The position numbers were made by a program, and so were the translations under genes. Below the pieces are notes generated by a model. The model was not told where the DNA came from. It was given only the letters and a program-made list of their open reading frames with translations, and did no database searches. From contig JAEXNA010000201.1 in NCBI GenBank assembly GCA_023447635.1, forward strand, positions 1 to 64,000: a stretch of DNA of 64,000 nucleotides, in the 5' to 3' direction. Below are positions 61,853 through 64,000 of this stretch, in pieces. How positions within the stretch are numbered: the stretch's first letter is position 1; each line of letters begins with the position of its first letter. The stretch is from Vulcanimicrobiota bacterium. GTDB lineage: Bacteria > Vulcanimicrobiota > Xenobia > Xenobiales > JADMJV01.

Positions 61853-62204
61853 GTTGTCGCTGACGAGAGTGGCAATCTTGCTCGTCTGGCGAGCGCAACG
61901 CGTTGTCGCTGACGAGAGTGGCAATCTTGCTCGTCTGGCGAGCGCAACGCCGCGTTGTCGCTGACGAGAGTGGCAATCTTGCCCGTCTGGCGAGCGCAAC
62001 GCGACGTTGTCGCTGACGAGAGGGGCAATCTTGCTCGTCTGGCGAGCGCAACGCGACGTTGTCGCTGACGAGAGTGGCAATCTTGCTCGTCTGGCGAGTG
62101 CAACGCGTTGTCGCTGACGAGAGGGGCAAACTTGCTCGTCTGGCGAGTGCAACGCGTTGTCGCTGACGAGAGCAGCAATCTTGCCCGTCCGGCGGGCGCA
62201 ACGC
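61853..62204. repeat. Seven tandem units of the dispersed 49/52-bp hairpin repeat
   Basis: GTTGTCGCTGACGAGAG begins units at 61853, 61902, 61954, 62006, 62058, 62107 and 62156. Spacings are 49, 52, 52, 52, 49 and 49. The extra 3 bases (GAC or CGC) follow GCAACGC. Within a unit, CGTTG-CGCT-GACGAG can pair with CTCGTC-GAGCG-CAACG around a GGCAATCTTG loop. It fills most of the 487-base gap 61743-62229. There are no spacers, so it is not CRISPR. Confidence 0.9.
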
Positions 62205-62229
62205 CCCCGCCGACAAAGGCAAGCCGCGC

Positions 62230-62772
62230 TCAGAGCGTAGAGAACAAGTGCCGCAAGCGCTCCCGGCACATCGCGTCCCACAGTTCGTTGCCCGACTCCT
62301 CGACGAGATCCACCGCCACTGCGGCGCTGGTCACCCCGTGATGGTGCATGAGGTCACGCCCCACCACCACGAACTGCCGACCGTAGGGCAAGAGAAACGC
62401 ACCGGATTGGGCTTCCCAGGACCGCCGCGCCTCGTCGTAGCTCGCGAACCACTCGTTGAGAAAGCCGCCCCCGGACCGCCCGATCCACATTTTGCCGAAG
62501 TCGTCGCCTACGCGACCACCTCCCGACAAAATCTGCCGCGCATGTTGCCAATCGCGAAAGCCCGCCTGGCGAGCCACGGTAAGCAACATCTGCTTGTGCT
62601 GGGGAGAGGCCTCGCCCTCCCCACGGGCCGAACCCTCCGCCCCACGGGCAGAGTCGTCCCCCGAACGGGCTTCACCAGCGGAATCTCGAGCAGCACGGCC
62701 TAAGCGTTTCGCGCGCTTCTTCAACTCGTCCAGGGCCAGCGTCGCGGCCCCATGACATGACGTTTTCGACAT
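62230..62772 (-). CDS. Hypothetical protein with short VARxxGFRDW motif
   Basis: 180 aa, ATG at 62772. The N-terminal 25 residues are basic and helical, followed by a low-complexity Ser/Ala/Glu/Gly linker (about 28-58). Then QHKQMLLTVARQAGFRDWQH resembles the small helical motif at the N-terminus of some glyoxalase-superfamily proteins. The C-terminal domain (about 95-180) is unknown: LMHHHGVTSAAVAVDLVEES, then ELWDAMCRERLRHLF. Cytosolic. Its 3' end adjoins the repeat array. Confidence 0.6.
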   Translation of the reverse strand: MSKTSCHGAATLALDELKKRAKRLGRAARDSAGEARSGDDSARGAEGSARGEGEASPQHKQMLLTVARQAGFRDWQHARQILSGGGRVGDDFGKMWIGRSGGGFLNEWFASYDEARRSWEAQSGAFLLPYGRQFVVVGRDLMHHHGVTSAAVAVDLVEESGNELWDAMCRERLRHLFSTL

Positions 62773-62962
62773 AAATCACTCCTAGCTTCTCCGGCCTCCC
62801 GCGAACATGGCCAGCTTGGGTATGATATGTCGTCGCAAGACGAGGAAGATAAGGAACGAGGATGACAGGCGTCTTGAGCGGGCAGGCTGTCCTCGCAGCC
62901 TGCCCCGATTATACAGCAGAACGAACAGAGGTCAAGCCACCCCCCAACCGGAAAGGCCGCCC

Positions 62963-63622
62963 ATGCCCCGCCCCTGGACCGTCATCGAAAGCGTCGACAC
63001 CGACGAAGGCCCGCTCGAACTGCGCCAGCGCGGCGACAAGGACTTCCTGATCACGGTGGGGGGCCGAGTGCTGATGAGCAGTTCCGCCCACCGCAGCGAG
63101 TACGTGCTGGGAGAGGTCCCCAGCAAAGCCGTCGCCACCCGACCTGCGCCGAACGTCGTCATCGGCGGGCTGGGCCTGGGCTACACCTTGCGCGGCGCCC
63201 TCGACGCCCTCCTCCCCAGCGCCAAGGTCACGGTGGTCGAACTGAACCCCGTGGTGGAACGCTGGTGCCGTGGACCCCTTGCCGTGCTGACTAAAGACGC
63301 CCTGTCCGACCCCCGCACCAGCGTGGTCAACGACGACATCATGCGCCATCTGCGCAGCACGCCCGCCACCTACGACGCCATCATCCTGGACCTCTACGAA
63401 GGGCCGAACAGTCGGACCCACCCTACGCGCGACCCGTTCTACAGCAAGTCCGCCATCGACACCATGAAATCAGCGCTCCGACCCAAGGGGGTGCTGGCCG
63501 TGTGGTCCGAGCAAGCCGACCGCCCGTTCGAGCAGCGTATGAGCAAAGCCGGCTTTAAGACCGAGCTTCTTCGGGAGAGTCGGGGCGGATTTCACTACGC
63601 GGTGTATCTGGGCCGCCTGTAG
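62963..63622 (+). CDS. Spermidine synthase-like methyltransferase-fold protein
   Basis: 219 aa from ATG 62963; upstream in-frame sequence is not convincing. The Rossmann core shows NVVIGGLGLGYTLRGALDAL (motif I), VTVVELNPVVERW and VNDDIMRHL, then YDAIILDLYEGPN where spermidine synthase has its catalytic Asp. It lacks the N-terminal beta domain of full-length SpeE (about 280 aa), and substrate residues cannot be checked, so it may be a small spermine/spermidine synthase family member of other function. Overlaps the convergent DUF2304 gene by 68 bases. Confidence 0.82.
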   Translation: MPRPWTVIESVDTDEGPLELRQRGDKDFLITVGGRVLMSSSAHRSEYVLGEVPSKAVATRPAPNVVIGGLGLGYTLRGALDALLPSAKVTVVELNPVVERWCRGPLAVLTKDALSDPRTSVVNDDIMRHLRSTPATYDAIILDLYEGPNSRTHPTRDPFYSKSAIDTMKSALRPKGVLAVWSEQADRPFEQRMSKAGFKTELLRESRGGFHYAVYLGRL

Positions 63623-63983
63623 CCCTGGCCCCCCGCGAGGACGGCCGCCCGTGTTCCCACTCGTAGAGGGCCAACTGAGTGGTCATCTTGGAGAGCTGCT
63701 GGTCCTGAGCGTCCAGCAGTTGAAAGGCGCGAAAGATCATCACCGAAAGAAAAGCGATCGCCGTATAGGTCACCGCGTCGGTGCCGCGCGTCACGCCCAG
63801 CAGGCGGGCCAGCCCGAAGGAGAGCTTCGGATTCAGCACCAGAACCAGCCCGACACTCCACACAAAAGCCCAGATCACGGCGCGGCTGCGGGGGATCTCG
63901 CCTCGAAAGGCCGACGTCGCCAGGCGCAACAGCAGCAGCCCGAAGCAGACCGCAAAGATCCCCTGGATCAGCACGAAATTCAT
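63555..63983 (-). CDS. DUF2304 membrane protein
   Basis: 142 aa. Three membrane helices (about 3-22, 33-52, 67-85) then the family tail FRAFQLLDAQDQQLSKMTTQL then ALYEWEHGR. DUF2304 proteins often follow glycosyltransferase family 2 genes, and such a gene may start beyond the window end. The Pro/Arg/Ser-rich last 25 residues overlap the 3' end of the convergent gene. Confidence 0.8.
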   Translation of the reverse strand: MNFVLIQGIFAVCFGLLLLRLATSAFRGEIPRSRAVIWAFVWSVGLVLVLNPKLSFGLARLLGVTRGTDAVTYTAIAFLSVMIFRAFQLLDAQDQQLSKMTTQLALYEWEHGRPSSRGARATGGPDTPRSEIRPDSPEEARS

Positions 63984-64000
63984 CGCAGACTGGCTCGCCC

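Noticed and set aside
61853..62204. CRISPR array
   Set aside because: Units abut each other with no unique spacers, internal hairpin pairing spans the whole unit, and no cas genes are present.
61766..62281. Three overlapping minus-strand open frames in the repeat array
   Set aside because: They are made of the repeat translated in rotating frames (49 and 52 are both 1 modulo 3), so openness is a by-product of the repeat, not coding selection.

Overview
This 64 kb window comes from the chromosome of a high-GC bacterium (roughly 60% G+C or more by eye). Lipobox lipoproteins, an RND efflux pump with its periplasmic adaptor, an MMPL exporter and pseudopilins point to a diderm cell. The gene mix (single-chain 2-oxoacid dehydrogenase E1, b558-type succinate dehydrogenase, C30-type carotenoid cluster, YggX, two-gene glucose PTS) does not fit a familiar model genus. 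An uncultured phylum such as Vulcanimicrobiota/Eremiobacterota is only a guess. No rRNA, tRNA, CRISPR array or intact transposon was seen.

Layout. 0.1-7.1 kb: fused dehydrogenase E1, a lipoprotein, a phosphodiester glycosidase, an HD hydrolase, a channel-like membrane protein and an Ig-fold lipoprotein. 7.2-12.1 kb (minus strand): a three-gene envelope-stress-like operon (DUF3618, holin-X-like and a third membrane protein), then DCC-family oxidoreductase, YggX, HAD phosphatase, an unknown protein and an ABC-type permease. 12.3-18.5 kb: TPR protein, secreted protein and sdhCAB. 18.6-21.5 kb: three pseudopilin/PilX-like genes. 21.6-24.4 kb: penicillin acylase family enzyme and a decayed Rpn-type nuclease fragment. 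24.4-30.4 kb: RND pump plus adaptor, then one gene apparently split by an in-frame TAG. 30.5-37.7 kb: M3 peptidase, several secreted or membrane proteins including a copper-monooxygenase-like protein next to a Cys-Cys-rich MauE-like protein, and a CPBP protease.

37.8-42.2 kb holds a complete glucose phosphotransferase system in two genes (EIIA-HPr-EI and EIICB with a second IIB domain). 42.4-43.5 kb is a divergent HxlR regulator/azoreductase pair. 43.8-45.8 kb encodes an RNA-repair pair: an ATP-dependent RNA ligase overlapping an HD-phosphoesterase/polynucleotide-kinase fusion. 46.0-51.1 kb encodes a PAS-GAF/anti-sigma-type kinase, a zinc-ribbon coiled-coil protein and an M14 carboxypeptidase-like protein whose zinc motif is broken. 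51.3-58.3 kb is a carotenoid cluster in the order desaturase, aldehyde dehydrogenase, desaturase/oxidase, MMPL exporter, like C30 carotenoic-acid clusters.

58.3-64 kb is richer in non-coding structure: tandem 154-bp repeats, an AT-rich interval with a promoter-to-terminator unit for a roughly 130-nt pseudoknotted RNA on the minus strand, a MerR regulator with an AT-hook tail, rubredoxin, a seven-unit array of a 49/52-bp hairpin repeat also found at three other loci, a spermidine-synthase-like protein and a DUF2304 protein. The most novel-looking items are the pseudoknotted RNA and the 49/52-bp repeat family. The most coherent functional system is the RNA-repair pair.
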